A stretch of DNA of 64,000 bases from CALCLY01 sp900552775 (GCA_937966555.1 CALCLY010000012.1:100345-164344), one strand, 5' to 3'; shown: positions 29,243-37,242, counted from the first letter of the stretch. Notes: generated by a model from the letters alone, not told the origin. Numbers and translations: made by a program.

Positions 29243-29271
29243 TTGATTTTTAATTCTTTTTATGGTAGAAT
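29243..29271 (+). promoter_or_regulatory. rho promoter
   Basis: TTGATT (29243-29248) and TAGAAT (29266-29271) are 17 bp apart. A leader of about 100 bases follows, AT-rich and without an obvious structured element. Confidence 0.65.
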
Positions 29272-29381
29272 CTAAATGTAATAATTTTACTTTGTGAAAA
29301 TCTGTTATTTTAGTTTCAAAATAAACTTTTTCCCTGAAATCAAAAATTTAATTTTTTATATTACAGAAACGGAGACATTAT

Positions 29382-30716
29382 ATGAATTATGAAGAAATGT
29401 CGTTAGCTCAATTAAAAGATATTGCAAAAGAGCTGAAAATAAAATCGGCATACAAACTTAAAAAAATTGAACTTCTTGAAGAAATTAAGAAAGTAAAATC
29501 GGAAATTGAAGCTGAAAAAGAAAATGAAAATGTAAGCCGGGTTTCAACTGGCATAACATCCGATGAAAACCAAAATAAAGAAGAGAAAAATCAGCATAAG
29601 AATACAGACGGAGTAAATCAGGTGTGCGGAATACTTGAAATTTTGACTGACGGGTTCGGCTTTCTGCGCACGGATAATTATTTAAGCGGCACGGGCGATG
29701 TATATGTTTCGCCCACTCAAATACGTCGTTTTAACCTCAAAACGGGAGACGAAGTGAGCGGTAAAGCCAGATTTCAGAAGGATGAAAAATTCCCCGCTCT
29801 TATCTATGTAGATACCGTTAACGGAGATTCTCTTGATGTCTCAATTAAAAGAAAACCCTTTAGTTCTCTGACGCCGATTTATCCGGACAAAAGAATTCCT
29901 CTCCACACAAATCAGGTGGATTTTGCAATGAGACTTATTGATCTTATCGCTCCCATCGGTTATGGGCAGAGAGGGCTTATAGTGGCTCCGCCGAAAGCCG
30001 GAAAGACAACTATGCTTAAAAGCATTGCAAAAAGTATAAGCGGAGGAGATAAGAATTTAAAGCTTATTGTTTTGCTTATTGATGAACGTCCCGAGGAAGT
30101 AACCGATATGCAGCGCAGCATTGACGGAGAGGTTATTTACTCAACTTTTGATGAGCCGCCCGAGCATCATGCCAAGGTTGCGGAGATTGTTCTTGAAAGA
30201 GCTCAGCGTTTGGTTGAGCATGGGAAAGATGTTGTAATATTGCTCGATTCTATCACAAGGCTTGCGAGAGCATATAACCTCACTATTCCACCCACGGGAA
30301 GAACTCTTTCCGGCGGACTTGATCCGGGAGCGCTTCACAGTCCGAAAAGATTTTTCGGTGCAGCACGAAATATAGAAAACGGCGGTTCGCTTACTATTTT
30401 GGCAACCGCATTAATTGAAACGGGTTCGAGAATGGACGATATGATTTTCGAAGAGTTTAAAGGCACGGGCAATATGGAAATACACCTTGACAGAAAACTT
30501 TCCGAAAAGAGAATTTTCCCGGCAATAGATATATATAAATCCGGAACCAGAAAAGAGGAACTTCTTTTAAAACCTGCCGAGCTTGAGGCGATGTGGTCTA
30601 TCAGAAAAGCTTTCGGAAGTCTTCCGGCGGCAGAGGTTACCGAGTCGATTATAAACAAACTTGTAATGACAAAAAATAACGATGATTTTGTTAATCTTAT
30701 TTTAAAAACACTGTGA
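29382..30716 (+). CDS. rho: Transcription termination factor Rho
   Basis: A 444-aa RecA-fold hexameric helicase. It has an N-terminal Rho_N helical domain (residues 1-40, LAQLKDIAKELKI). A Lys/Glu-rich linker follows, then the cold-shock RNA-binding domain with DGFGFLRT and GDVYVSPTQIRRFNL. The ATPase has Walker A APPKAGKTT (about residue 205) and Walker B DVVILLDSITRLARAYN. SGGLDPGALHSPKRFFGAARN and GTGNMEIHLDRKL are Rho-specific. It terminates transcription on unstructured C-rich RNA. Confidence 0.97.
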   Translation: MNYEEMSLAQLKDIAKELKIKSAYKLKKIELLEEIKKVKSEIEAEKENENVSRVSTGITSDENQNKEEKNQHKNTDGVNQVCGILEILTDGFGFLRTDNYLSGTGDVYVSPTQIRRFNLKTGDEVSGKARFQKDEKFPALIYVDTVNGDSLDVSIKRKPFSSLTPIYPDKRIPLHTNQVDFAMRLIDLIAPIGYGQRGLIVAPPKAGKTTMLKSIAKSISGGDKNLKLIVLLIDERPEEVTDMQRSIDGEVIYSTFDEPPEHHAKVAEIVLERAQRLVEHGKDVVILLDSITRLARAYNLTIPPTGRTLSGGLDPGALHSPKRFFGAARNIENGGSLTILATALIETGSRMDDMIFEEFKGTGNMEIHLDRKLSEKRIFPAIDIYKSGTRKEELLLKPAELEAMWSIRKAFGSLPAAEVTESIINKLVMTKNNDDFVNLILKTL

Positions 30717-30730
30717 ATGGGGGATTTAAT

Positions 30731-31225
30731 GTGAAAAAAATTCTTTTGGGAGCATTGAAGCTTTCCGGTATAAGACTTGCTTTTGACATTATTTGTATTG
30801 TTTTTCTCGTGGCATTTACATGGCTTATAGGACTTAAAAACGGCTTTATTATTTATTCGGTCTGCTGTACACTTTTATATATGCTTTGGGTATTTTCCAA
30901 CAGCTCGCGAAACGGCGAAATTGATAAACACGTAAATAACAAAAGACTTTATTACGGATTTGCCGAGGGAATTTTAAGTGAGACTGTTACTGTAATATTA
31001 CTTGCAGCAGTACTTTTTTCGGGTGATGCTTTTGTTGGCATGGATATAGTTTATGCGGTTTGGAATGCTCCTTATTTTGGATTTTTGATACCAAGCGGTC
31101 AAATTCTAACAAATAGTTCCGTTAACATAATGTATCTGCTTATAATTTTTATAGTTCCTGTTGTAAACGGTGTTGCGTATCTTGTGGGTTGGAACAGAGC
31201 GGAAGTTTTGGGAGCTGATAAATAG
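30731..31225 (+). CDS. Membrane protein of unknown function, 164 aa
   Basis: The start GTG 30731 has GGGGGA (30719-30724) six bases upstream; an earlier GTG at 30713 overlaps the rho stop and lacks a site. Four hydrophobic segments are visible, at about residues 15-35, 38-56, 80-103 and 130-153, with a polar loop (NSSRNGEIDKHVNNKRLYY) after the second. I do not recognise a family. It is probably read from the rho transcript. Confidence 0.6.
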   Translation: MKKILLGALKLSGIRLAFDIICIVFLVAFTWLIGLKNGFIIYSVCCTLLYMLWVFSNSSRNGEIDKHVNNKRLYYGFAEGILSETVTVILLAAVLFSGDAFVGMDIVYAVWNAPYFGFLIPSGQILTNSSVNIMYLLIIFIVPVVNGVAYLVGWNRAEVLGADK

Positions 31226-31255
31226 TTTGTTTCGGAAAAACGTCGGAGGTTGCAA

Positions 31256-32029
31256 ATGAAAAAAACAATTAAAAAATACAGTTTCGGAAGCTTTTCTGTT
31301 CTTGCCTGTGTGATTATTTATGTGATTTCGTTCTTTTTGCCTTTTTATATGGCGGAAAATTCATCGGTTATTTCACTCGGTTTCAGTACATACGGAATAG
31401 CTGCAATTTTGGCTATGGTATTACCTGCTCTGATTGCGATTGTAATATTGCTGATGCCGATAGATGTTATAAAAAAGTATGTTGCCTGCACATTTATGTC
31501 GCTCTGGCTCACTTGCGGAGCATTGGCAAGTGCTCTGCTTTTAAAAGCAAAGTTCAGAGGGTTTGGTATTTCTGTTGGAGCAATTCTTGCAATTTGTTCC
31601 GGTATAGCAGTGCTGTTCGCGTCAATTATAGCCAATATCCGTGCAGACGCCTCGCTTAAACACAAGGAACATATTTGGTATGGCGGAATCAACAAAATTA
31701 TACTGCTTGTTAATTTGCCTCTTTTATCGTGTACTACGGTGCTTATGGTGATATTTTATAAGCTTTTGTTTGGTTTTGATTTTTTGGTTACGGCAGCGGT
31801 TTTTGCGTACTGGTTCAGCAAGCTTTTTTGCTCACTGGCGTCTTTTGCGGCACTATATTCAAAAAGAAAATTCGGTATGCTCTATTATCCTGTCGCACTT
31901 TTAAGTGTTTTTGTGATTTTTGTGCTTACATACAGTGCGGGGGCATCGGCTCTTCCGATAGGGCTTATATGTTCCGCTGTGAGTGCCGCTTTTTGGTATA
32001 CACTCGGAACAATAGCAAAAAACTTTTAA
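31256..32029 (+). CDS. Polytopic membrane protein of unknown function, 257 aa
   Basis: CGGAGGT (31244-31250) points to ATG 31256 rather than TTG 31250. About seven or eight hydrophobic helices cover nearly the whole length, with few charged residues and short loops. It resembles the previous gene in style but not in sequence. The gene ends at the strong terminator preceding cotJA. No function is assigned. Confidence 0.6.
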   Translation: MKKTIKKYSFGSFSVLACVIIYVISFFLPFYMAENSSVISLGFSTYGIAAILAMVLPALIAIVILLMPIDVIKKYVACTFMSLWLTCGALASALLLKAKFRGFGISVGAILAICSGIAVLFASIIANIRADASLKHKEHIWYGGINKIILLVNLPLLSCTTVLMVIFYKLLFGFDFLVTAAVFAYWFSKLFCSLASFAALYSKRKFGMLYYPVALLSVFVIFVLTYSAGASALPIGLICSAVSAAFWYTLGTIAKNF

Positions 32030-32053
32030 AATTTAATATTGATTTTGTCTTAA

Positions 32054-32094
32054 AATATGGGTACAGCAAAAAAATGCTGTACCCATATTATTTT
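32054..32094 (+). terminator. Strong Rho-independent terminator upstream of cotJA
   Basis: Perfect 15-bp arms AATATGGGTACAGCA (32054-32068) and TGCTGTACCCATATT (32075-32089), loop AAAAAA, followed by ATTTTAA. It separates the rho-linked membrane genes from the spore-coat operon. Confidence 0.93.
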
Positions 32095-32122
32095 AACACT
32101 TTTTTCGACATATTCATATAAT
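32094..32122 (+). promoter_or_regulatory. Sigma-E-like promoter of the cotJ operon
   Basis: TAACACT (32094-32100) matches the sigma-E -35 consensus KMATATT at five of seven positions. After 14 bp, CATATAAT (32115-32122) fits the -10 consensus CATACAMT except at one position. The predicted start is about 20 bases before AAAGGAG and 33 before the cotJA ATG. In Bacillus subtilis cotJ is sigma-E dependent; here this is inferred from the match. Confidence 0.6.
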
Positions 32123-32161
32123 ATTAATGCATGATGCAACTACAAATAAAGGAGATAAGTT

Positions 32162-32338
32162 ATGGAAGACAAAGTATGTGATAATAAATGTAATTTGCCT
32201 CTTGCGTATGCATGGATTCAAATTCAGGAAATCAAAAGTATTTATTCAAGTGAAGAAGCACTTCAAAACGGAACGCTTTTTCCGGAACTCAATTTACCTT
32301 TGGGTGTATACGGAATAAAAGAAAGGAGCGCAGATTAA
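32162..32338 (+). CDS. cotJA: Spore coat-associated protein CotJA
   Basis: A 58-aa protein with the CotJA core: LAYAWIQIQEIKSIYSSEEA followed by LQNGTLFPELNLPL. CotJA is a small peptide that acts with CotJB and CotJC in the inner spore coat, made in the mother cell. AAAGGAG lies eight bases before the ATG. Its TAA overlaps the cotJB start (TAATG), which is typical of the cotJ operon. Confidence 0.85.
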   Translation: MEDKVCDNKCNLPLAYAWIQIQEIKSIYSSEEALQNGTLFPELNLPLGVYGIKERSAD

Positions 32339-32583
32339 TGGAAAATAATAAAGATTCTGCGCTCAGAAAACTTATGGCAGCAGATTTTGCCGCATTTGAA
32401 CTGCAGCTTTTTCTTGATACGCATCCCGATGATGCCGATGCCATGAGCAAGTATACCGAGGCAGTAAAAAAAGCTAAAATTGCCAGAACGGAATTTGAAA
32501 ATAATTACGGTGCCGTAACTGCACCCGGCGCTGCCGGAAAACTTCCGTGGCAATGGATATCATCGCCATGGTCGTGGCAGTAA
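32338..32583 (+). CDS. cotJB: Spore coat protein CotJB
   Basis: An 81-aa protein with the CotJB pattern: LRKLMAADFAAFELQLFLDT (helical), HPDDADAMSKY, then a C-terminal WQWISSPWSWQ-type tail rich in Trp and Pro. It is co-translated with cotJA and 12 bp upstream of cotJC. AAGGAGG after its stop serves cotJC. Confidence 0.88.
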   Translation: MENNKDSALRKLMAADFAAFELQLFLDTHPDDADAMSKYTEAVKKAKIARTEFENNYGAVTAPGAAGKLPWQWISSPWSWQ

Positions 32584-32595
32584 GGAGGATAATTT

Positions 32596-32742
32596 ATGTG
32601 GGTGTATGAGAAAAAATTACAGTATCCGGTTAAAATAAAAAACACAAATGCTCAGCTTGCAAAATTTATTATAAGCCAGTACGGCGGTGCGTACTGCAAA
32701 TGTTTGAGTAGCCTGGCTAATGCCGCCAAAACACGCATTTAA
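32596..32742 (+). CDS. cotJC: cotJC 5' part, interrupted by the inserted element
   Basis: AAGGAGG precedes ATG 32596. The first 30 codons read MWVYEKKLQYPVKIKNTNAQ, then a lysine/isoleucine stretch and SQYGG, the standard start of the manganese-catalase-like coat protein CotJC. After the Gly-Gly at 32683-32688 the reading departs into foreign sequence (A-Y-C-K-C-L-S-S) and stops at 32740-32742. The unexcised gene would give a 48-aa dead-end peptide. The rest of cotJC, beginning at the equivalent Gly-Gly, lies at 42300-42794. Together they give 193 aa, the normal family length. Confidence 0.92.
   Translation: MWVYEKKLQYPVKIKNTNAQLAKFIISQYGGAYCKCLSSLANAAKTRI
32679..32710 (+). other. Left attachment site (attL) of the cotJC element
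   Basis: The core GTACGGCGG (32679-32687) matches GTACGGTGG at the right end (42296-42304) except for one base. Inside the element, CAAATGTTTGAGTA (32697-32710) is the perfect reverse complement of 42280-42293. The likely crossover dinucleotide is GG (32686-32687), which lies at the centre of the palindrome formed when the two ends are joined. Confidence 0.8.
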
Positions 32743-34165
32743 GCCGTTTCCCGTCATCTCCGCCTTTTATAATTTCTTTGAAAATTGTCCTTGCCATGTT
32801 GTTCTTTTCCATATTACTTACATCAGCGTCTTTCAAAACTTCGGTCAACCTGCGAAGCTCTTTTTTGTTTAGCTTTACTTCTTCTTTTGGTTCTTCTTCC
32901 TGATCTTGCTCAATCATTTCTTTTAACTTTACAATTTCATCTGTAATGGCTTTTTTCTTTGCTTTGTACTCTTCAAGAGTATCTACACCATCTTCATAAG
33001 CAAGCTTTACTCGCTCCAAACGGATCTCAAGTCTTTGAATTTGTGCAGATATAATCCTATTGTCATCGTTGATATTTACTTCCCGAGCAGAATTAGGATC
33101 AGCAAAATCCAGTTCAACATTTGGTAGTTCTATTTCGGATAAAATGTTAAGAATGATATTAGCTATTTTTTCTGCTTTTATATATCCAACTCCGTCGCAT
33201 TTTCCTCTGCTTCGCTCTGAACAACCAAAGTAGCCTCCCTGATAAGACAGAACCTTGCCACATTTTTCACATCTAAGGATTCCTGTCAACCAATGGGACA
33301 ATCCCTTTCTGTCAGAATTAAAGAACTTTCGGAACCTTGCTTTTTGCTCTTGCATTTTTTTCTGTGCTTTATCCCAAGTTTCAATATCGATAATAGGCTC
33401 GTGTGGACCATCAGTTATTATTGCAGTATCTGCTGTATAATTTCGTGACAGCTTACCGTCAGGATTCCAACGGGTTTTACCTATGTACAAAGGATTATTA
33501 AGCCAATATTCAACGGTTCTGTTTTCGATTTTGTTCCCACGATGAGTTTTTATTCCCATAGCGTTCAGAGCTTTTGCAATTGTTAAAAGACCTTTACCAT
33601 TTACATAATCGTTGAAAACCTTTCGTATAATCTCTGCTTCTTCAGGGACAACAATATACTCACCATTTTCTACCTTGTAACCAAAGCCGGGTATCGAAAG
33701 AACACCGCCTCTTTTGGCTTTCTCTGTCATACCTCGTTTTACTTCCTCCGCAAGATTGATGCTGTAAAACTCATCCATTGCTTCTATGATAGCTTCAATG
33801 AGTATGGATAATTTATCATCACCAATGTCTTCACTGACCGATACAACATCAATATTATGCTCTTTTCGGAGCATAGATTTATAAACGATACTGTCTTCAC
33901 GATTTCGTGCAAATCGGCTGAATTTCCAAACCAAGATAACATCAAAAGGCTTTGGGTTTCGCTTTGCAAGGCCTATCATTTCGTTAAATGCAGGTCTGTT
34001 TTTAGTTTTTCTTCCGCTGATGCCTTCATCTACAAATATAAATTCTTTTGGCAATAAAATTTGATTTCTTTCCGCATAGAGTCTTATTTTTTCTAACTGA
34101 CTGGCAGGACTATATTCAGCCTGATCATCAGTAGAAACTCGTATGTAAGCTGCCGCTACTTTCAT
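32717..34165 (-). CDS. Large serine recombinase of the cotJC element
   Basis: A 482-aa recombinase; the start is placed at ATG 34165, where GGAAGGAGG lies eight bases upstream, rather than 11 codons earlier. The N-terminal resolvase domain has YIRVSTDDQ (catalytic Ser11) and KFSRFARN. A recombinase domain (about 165-270, IPGFGYKV, YIGKTRWNPDG) follows. A zinc ribbon (CEKCGKVLSYQ...FGCSERSRGKC) and a C-terminal coiled coil (about 375-440, Glu/Lys-rich) complete it. This is the architecture of SpoIVCA, SprA and phiC31-type integrases. Its 3' end is about 30 bp from the crossover point. It should integrate the element and, with a directionality factor, excise it. Confidence 0.93.
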   Translation of the reverse strand: MKVAAAYIRVSTDDQAEYSPASQLEKIRLYAERNQILLPKEFIFVDEGISGRKTKNRPAFNEMIGLAKRNPKPFDVILVWKFSRFARNREDSIVYKSMLRKEHNIDVVSVSEDIGDDKLSILIEAIIEAMDEFYSINLAEEVKRGMTEKAKRGGVLSIPGFGYKVENGEYIVVPEEAEIIRKVFNDYVNGKGLLTIAKALNAMGIKTHRGNKIENRTVEYWLNNPLYIGKTRWNPDGKLSRNYTADTAIITDGPHEPIIDIETWDKAQKKMQEQKARFRKFFNSDRKGLSHWLTGILRCEKCGKVLSYQGGYFGCSERSRGKCDGVGYIKAEKIANIILNILSEIELPNVELDFADPNSAREVNINDDNRIISAQIQRLEIRLERVKLAYEDGVDTLEEYKAKKKAITDEIVKLKEMIEQDQEEEPKEEVKLNKKELRRLTEVLKDADVSNMEKNNMARTIFKEIIKGGDDGKRLKCVFWRH

Positions 34166-34217
34166 TTTATTTAACCTCCTTCCCTGAAAAAACGGCAACT
34201 ATTTATTCTATACGATT

Positions 34218-34246
34218 ATTGTATCAATGCCGCTTTTTGAAATCAA
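34218..34246 (-). promoter_or_regulatory. Possible vegetative promoter of the serine recombinase
   Basis: On the - strand TTGATT (34246-34241) and TACAAT (34223-34218) are 17 bp apart, about 50 bases before the recombinase start. The -35 overlaps the end of the 55-aa gene. Confidence 0.4.
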
Positions 34247-34410
34247 ATTTTTTTGCTTTTAATTTTAATTTTTTGGTTATGGTATTCACTCAGCGCTCGT
34301 GCCTCTATATCTTTTTTCCATTGTTCCACTTCATCTTCATTTAAGCTTGAGAGCATTACATCCTGCTCATCATCGTTTGCTATGAAGAATTCAACTTTAT
34401 ATTCATCCAT
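34243..34410 (-). CDS. 55-aa acidic protein; candidate recombination directionality factor
   Basis: AGAGGTGG (34423-34416) precedes ATG 34410. The product opens MDEYKVEFFIANDDEQDVML, continues with SSLNEDEVEQWKKDIEARAL and ends in a basic KIKIKSKKI tail. It has one predicted amphipathic helix and no known domain that I recognise. It lies 77 bp upstream of the recombinase on the same strand. In SP-beta the directionality factor SprB is also a very small protein encoded next to the recombinase. The role is inferred only from size and position. On the - strand, CATACAAT (34435-34428) upstream matches a sigma-E -10 box, but the -35 is weak and the leader would be very short. Confidence 0.55.
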   Translation of the reverse strand: MDEYKVEFFIANDDEQDVMLSSLNEDEVEQWKKDIEARALSEYHNQKIKIKSKKI

Positions 34411-34481
34411 TTTTACCACCTCTCATAATTGTATGTTTTACTTTTCACTTAAATAACAGAGTACAAACTGCCTTTTGAACA

Positions 34482-34507
34482 TAAAAAAACGACCGGCATA
34501 ACCGATC
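34482..34507 (-). terminator. Terminator of the membrane-protein transcript (- strand)
   Basis: On the - strand GATCGG pairs with CCGGTC (one G-T) around a TTATG loop, followed by GTTTTTTT. It would separate the upstream genes from the 55-aa/recombinase unit. Confidence 0.6.
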
Positions 34508-34510
34508 ATT

Positions 34511-34657
34511 AAAACACAAAAGCGACTGACTTTCGTCAGCCGCTGGTCACATATATTCTTTATATTTTGCGTTGTAGCATACCTTGACATTCAAGAATAG
34601 TCTATTAGCTTTACAAATTTAACGATAGCTTCATTCGCTTTCATTTTTCACCTACCA
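34511..34657 (-). other. Non-coding stretch with hairpin and a 17-codon frame
   Basis: A hairpin GCGACTGAC/GTCAGCCGC-like (34522-34543) is visible. On the - strand ATG 34644 with TAGGTG upstream opens a frame of 17 codons (MKANEAIVKFVKLIDYS) that stops at 34591. It could be a leader peptide or the remnant of a truncated gene. Nothing else is seen. Confidence 0.3.
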
Positions 34658-35365
34658 TTAAAGATTATACAGTTCTAAAAATTTAGATGCCGCCTGTCCA
34701 ACGCACTTTAATTTATTGTTTTTCACTTCATATTTAATTGTTATTTGCTGATCAAACTGTACTTGACTATCAGATACAACAGATAAAACTAAATGTAAAT
34801 AATAAGTTTTTCCTTCATCTAATGTTATATTTATACCATCAGAATGGAATATGAAAAATTCCTCGGGTTTGAGATTAAAATATTCATTCTCATATATTTC
34901 GCTATAAGTATAATTATCAGCTTTGTTTAATAGAAAACATGATTTTGATAATTCTAATTGTGTAGCCATAACCCAAGGAGCAAATGTCTTTCCAATGTTT
35001 TTTACAACAATATCTAATTTAATACCACTTTCTTCGGAGTATTTTATATCACATGAATTTATGGCAAAATATGGGCAGCTACTAAACACTTGTGCTTTGA
35101 AAAGTTTATCTTGAGCCATATCACTTTGACGTTTATATTCAATATTTTGCCAAACTGCAACAACCCCTAAAATAATTGTTGCAGCCGCACTTAAAACACC
35201 ACCCCATAAACTTGCTAAATTTGCCGTCATCCAGCAACAATTTGCACATAATAGTCCAACCAGTCCAAAGACTGCCAATCCAATTATTGAAAATACTGCC
35301 AATTTTATGAAGCGACCATTTTTGACAACTTTATATTTTCCTTTGACTTTTTTCTTGAATTTCAT
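34658..35365 (-). CDS. Membrane protein of unknown function, 235 aa
   Basis: A lysine-rich start is followed by two adjacent membrane helices (about residues 22-43 and 49-70, the second with LWGGVLSAAATIILGVVAVWQN). The remaining 160 residues are soluble and probably cytoplasmic, with a beta-rich pattern. Proteins with this two-helix start and a globular tail are frequent in phage-like islands and are usually unassigned. No catalytic motif is visible. It follows the HTH/DUF3990 pair by 25 bp and may belong to the same transcript. Confidence 0.6.
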   Translation of the reverse strand: MKFKKKVKGKYKVVKNGRFIKLAVFSIIGLAVFGLVGLLCANCCWMTANLASLWGGVLSAAATIILGVVAVWQNIEYKRQSDMAQDKLFKAQVFSSCPYFAINSCDIKYSEESGIKLDIVVKNIGKTFAPWVMATQLELSKSCFLLNKADNYTYSEIYENEYFNLKPEEFFIFHSDGINITLDEGKTYYLHLVLSVVSDSQVQFDQQITIKYEVKNNKLKCVGQAASKFLELYNL

Positions 35366-35390
35366 TGTTATTCACCCTTCAATTCAATGC

Positions 35391-36029
35391 TTAATTCTCC
35401 AACAAATCCTCTATATTACATCCAAGTGTTCTTGAAAGTGCAAGAAGGGTTGTTGTCGCTGCTTTATTTATATCCTTTGCCTTCAATTCATACTGTTGCA
35501 AGGTTCTTAAGTTTACTCCTGATTTCTCGGAAAGTTCTCTTTGGGAGTAGCCGATGTTTTTACGAAGTTCTTGCAATTTTGTTGTTGTAGTTTTTCTCTC
35601 AATTATAGAATTTACCACATCAACGAACTTTTCTTCTGATGCTTCGTGAAGTGTTGGATAAAGCTTTTCGATTTCTTTTGCAGATACATTTTGAAAAATG
35701 TCTTTAAATGTTCTGCCTGTATGCCATTGATAGTAAGCAGTAATCCAACCGCACCAATATTCAGGCGAACAATCGTATTCTGTCTGTACTTCCGGGAGGT
35801 CTTGTTCTATACCTGCTTTTAAAACAATTTCGTGAACAAGTTCTGTTCCTGATAATCCTGAAATGATTTTAGGTACACCATTTCCAAACTGTGTTGCAAA
35901 CCCAGTTGTAACAAATAAATCAAAGAACTTCTGCAAGCTCATATTACAAGCATTGACTGCATAATCTGCAGCTTCGCCAAGATTTCGCATTGCATCATCC
36001 AAATACTGTTCATCGTAAGCGCGCATCAT
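35391..36029 (-). CDS. HTH (XRE-type) antitoxin-like partner of DUF3990 protein
   Basis: A 212-aa protein. The N-terminal 130 residues are helical, with conserved-looking SPEYWCGWITAYYQWHTG. The C-terminal 65 residues are a Cro/C1-type helix-turn-helix (LQELRKNIGYSQRELSEKSG, VNLRTLQQYE, LLALSRTLGCNIEDLLE). It overlaps the end of the DUF3990 gene by 20 bases. HTH partners of DUF3990 proteins usually act as antitoxin and autorepressor; the operator at 36731-36769 fits this. Confidence 0.75.
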   Translation of the reverse strand: MMRAYDEQYLDDAMRNLGEAADYAVNACNMSLQKFFDLFVTTGFATQFGNGVPKIISGLSGTELVHEIVLKAGIEQDLPEVQTEYDCSPEYWCGWITAYYQWHTGRTFKDIFQNVSAKEIEKLYPTLHEASEEKFVDVVNSIIERKTTTTKLQELRKNIGYSQRELSEKSGVNLRTLQQYELKAKDINKAATTTLLALSRTLGCNIEDLLEN

Positions 36030-36687
36030 CAGGTGTTACCTCCTCACGAATAATATCTCTCATATAAAGTCCGTTTAAATCTTCTTTTTCAAGTTCAGCA
36101 TTAAATGCTTCTCTTGCTTCGTCATCTCTTGCCTTGCGCTTTGCATAGTATATTGTATTGTCGCATACTTCATAAGACACAAACTTTATCTCATCAAATG
36201 CCTTTTTGCTCTTTAAAACAACCTGCTCTCCAAGTTTGCCAAGACGCATAGCATAAGATAACTGATTGAGTGAAATTTCGTTATTAACAAAAGCTCTTGC
36301 AAATGAGAAATAAGAATCATCTGCACGGTAGCCTATAATTGCATCATAGTCTTTTGTATCGGGCAAAAAATGCTCAACAAGCCATTCACGACCACGTTTC
36401 ATAACTGGAGTTGATAAACGAACCTTTCTGTTCTTCATCAAGATCGCAAGCCAATGTAAAATGGTATATTCTTCAGATGAAAGATTCAAGACCTTAAGAT
36501 TTGAAATATCAATCTTATATTTATTTACAAAGCCGTCAACATCTTCGGTACAAGCCCATTCTTTTGCTAGTTCAATATGCTCTGTGCAATAAAAACCTCT
36601 GCCGTAATCGTTATAGGTTTTACCTTTACCAAACTGCGGGTTTTCAATTATTTCAGGTGAGCCGTGATATATTGTTAACTTATTCAT
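36010..36687 (-). CDS. DUF3990 protein, ADP-ribosyltransferase-like toxin
   Basis: A 225-aa protein beginning LTIYHGSPEIIENPQFGKG, then YNDYGRGFYCTEHIELAKEWA, the pattern of DUF3990 proteins. Their fold is thought to be ART-like, where the Tyr-His-Gly start binds NAD. It is the first gene of a two-gene unit with the HTH protein. A toxin role is inferred from the family and from its arrangement, since no toxicity can be read from sequence. A strong promoter with operator lies 40-80 bp upstream. Confidence 0.75.
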   Translation of the reverse strand: MNKLTIYHGSPEIIENPQFGKGKTYNDYGRGFYCTEHIELAKEWACTEDVDGFVNKYKIDISNLKVLNLSSEEYTILHWLAILMKNRKVRLSTPVMKRGREWLVEHFLPDTKDYDAIIGYRADDSYFSFARAFVNNEISLNQLSYAMRLGKLGEQVVLKSKKAFDEIKFVSYEVCDNTIYYAKRKARDDEAREAFNAELEKEDLNGLYMRDIIREEVTPDDARLR

Positions 36688-36701
36688 CGTTGTATCTCCA
36701 T

Positions 36702-36769
36702 ACTTCTGTAGAGTTATACATTCATATTATACTCCCACAGAAGTATTTTGTCAAGACTTCTGTGGGAGT
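36702..36769 (-). promoter_or_regulatory. Toxin-antitoxin promoter with operator repeats
   Basis: On the - strand a consensus promoter is seen: TTGACA (36754-36749), 17 bp, TATAAT (36731-36726). A perfect 14-bp inverted repeat, ACTCCCACAGAAGT (36731-36744) and ACTTCTGTGGGAGT (36756-36769), covers both hexamers. A third, one-base-shorter half site ACTTCTGTAGAGT lies at 36702-36714, near the start of transcription. This is the expected layout for autorepression by the HTH protein. Confidence 0.85.
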
Positions 36770-36786
36770 TTGTGAAAAAACATATA

Positions 36787-37143
36787 TTATTCTAAGTCGT
36801 AAAGTATATCTTCCAAGTCCGCTATAGCTTCCTCGACAAAGTCTGCTCGCAACTTTGCATTGTCGATGATGCAACGATATTCGCTTGGCAAACGAACTCC
36901 AGATGACTTAATGATTATATGTAATAACGAAAAGGCTTCTTGTGTCATCTCATTATCATTCATAAACTCAAGTGAGTTATAGAGATTCCTAATTTCCTCA
37001 ACTGAAGCTTTTTTACATATCTTATCCACCACAGGAGACATTATTGCTCCTGATACTTGGTTTATTTTTTTTATTGTCATTTTATTTACCTCCTTATTTT
37101 CAATGATTTTAATTTGAATATCATTAACAATATTTTTATCCAT
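36787..37143 (-). CDS. Small helical protein of unknown function
   Basis: Two in-frame starts are credible. ATG 37143 (118 aa) has GAAAGAAGGT about ten bases upstream; ATG 37080 (97 aa) has AAGGAGG seven bases upstream and begins MTIKKINQVSGAIMSPVVDK. The product is helical and acidic, ending in ADFVEEAIADLEDILYDLE. No family is recognised. It stands between the tyrosine integrase and the toxin-antitoxin promoter. Confidence 0.5.
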   Translation of the reverse strand: MDKNIVNDIQIKIIENKEVNKMTIKKINQVSGAIMSPVVDKICKKASVEEIRNLYNSLEFMNDNEMTQEAFSLLHIIIKSSGVRLPSEYRCIIDNAKLRADFVEEAIADLEDILYDLE

Positions 37144-37242
37144 ATTTTAATTTACCTTCTTTCATATAAATTTTACATATAACCATCTACTGTCATCTTC
37201 TGCTAAATACGGAGATTTACCTAAGTGGTCATCCACGACCTG

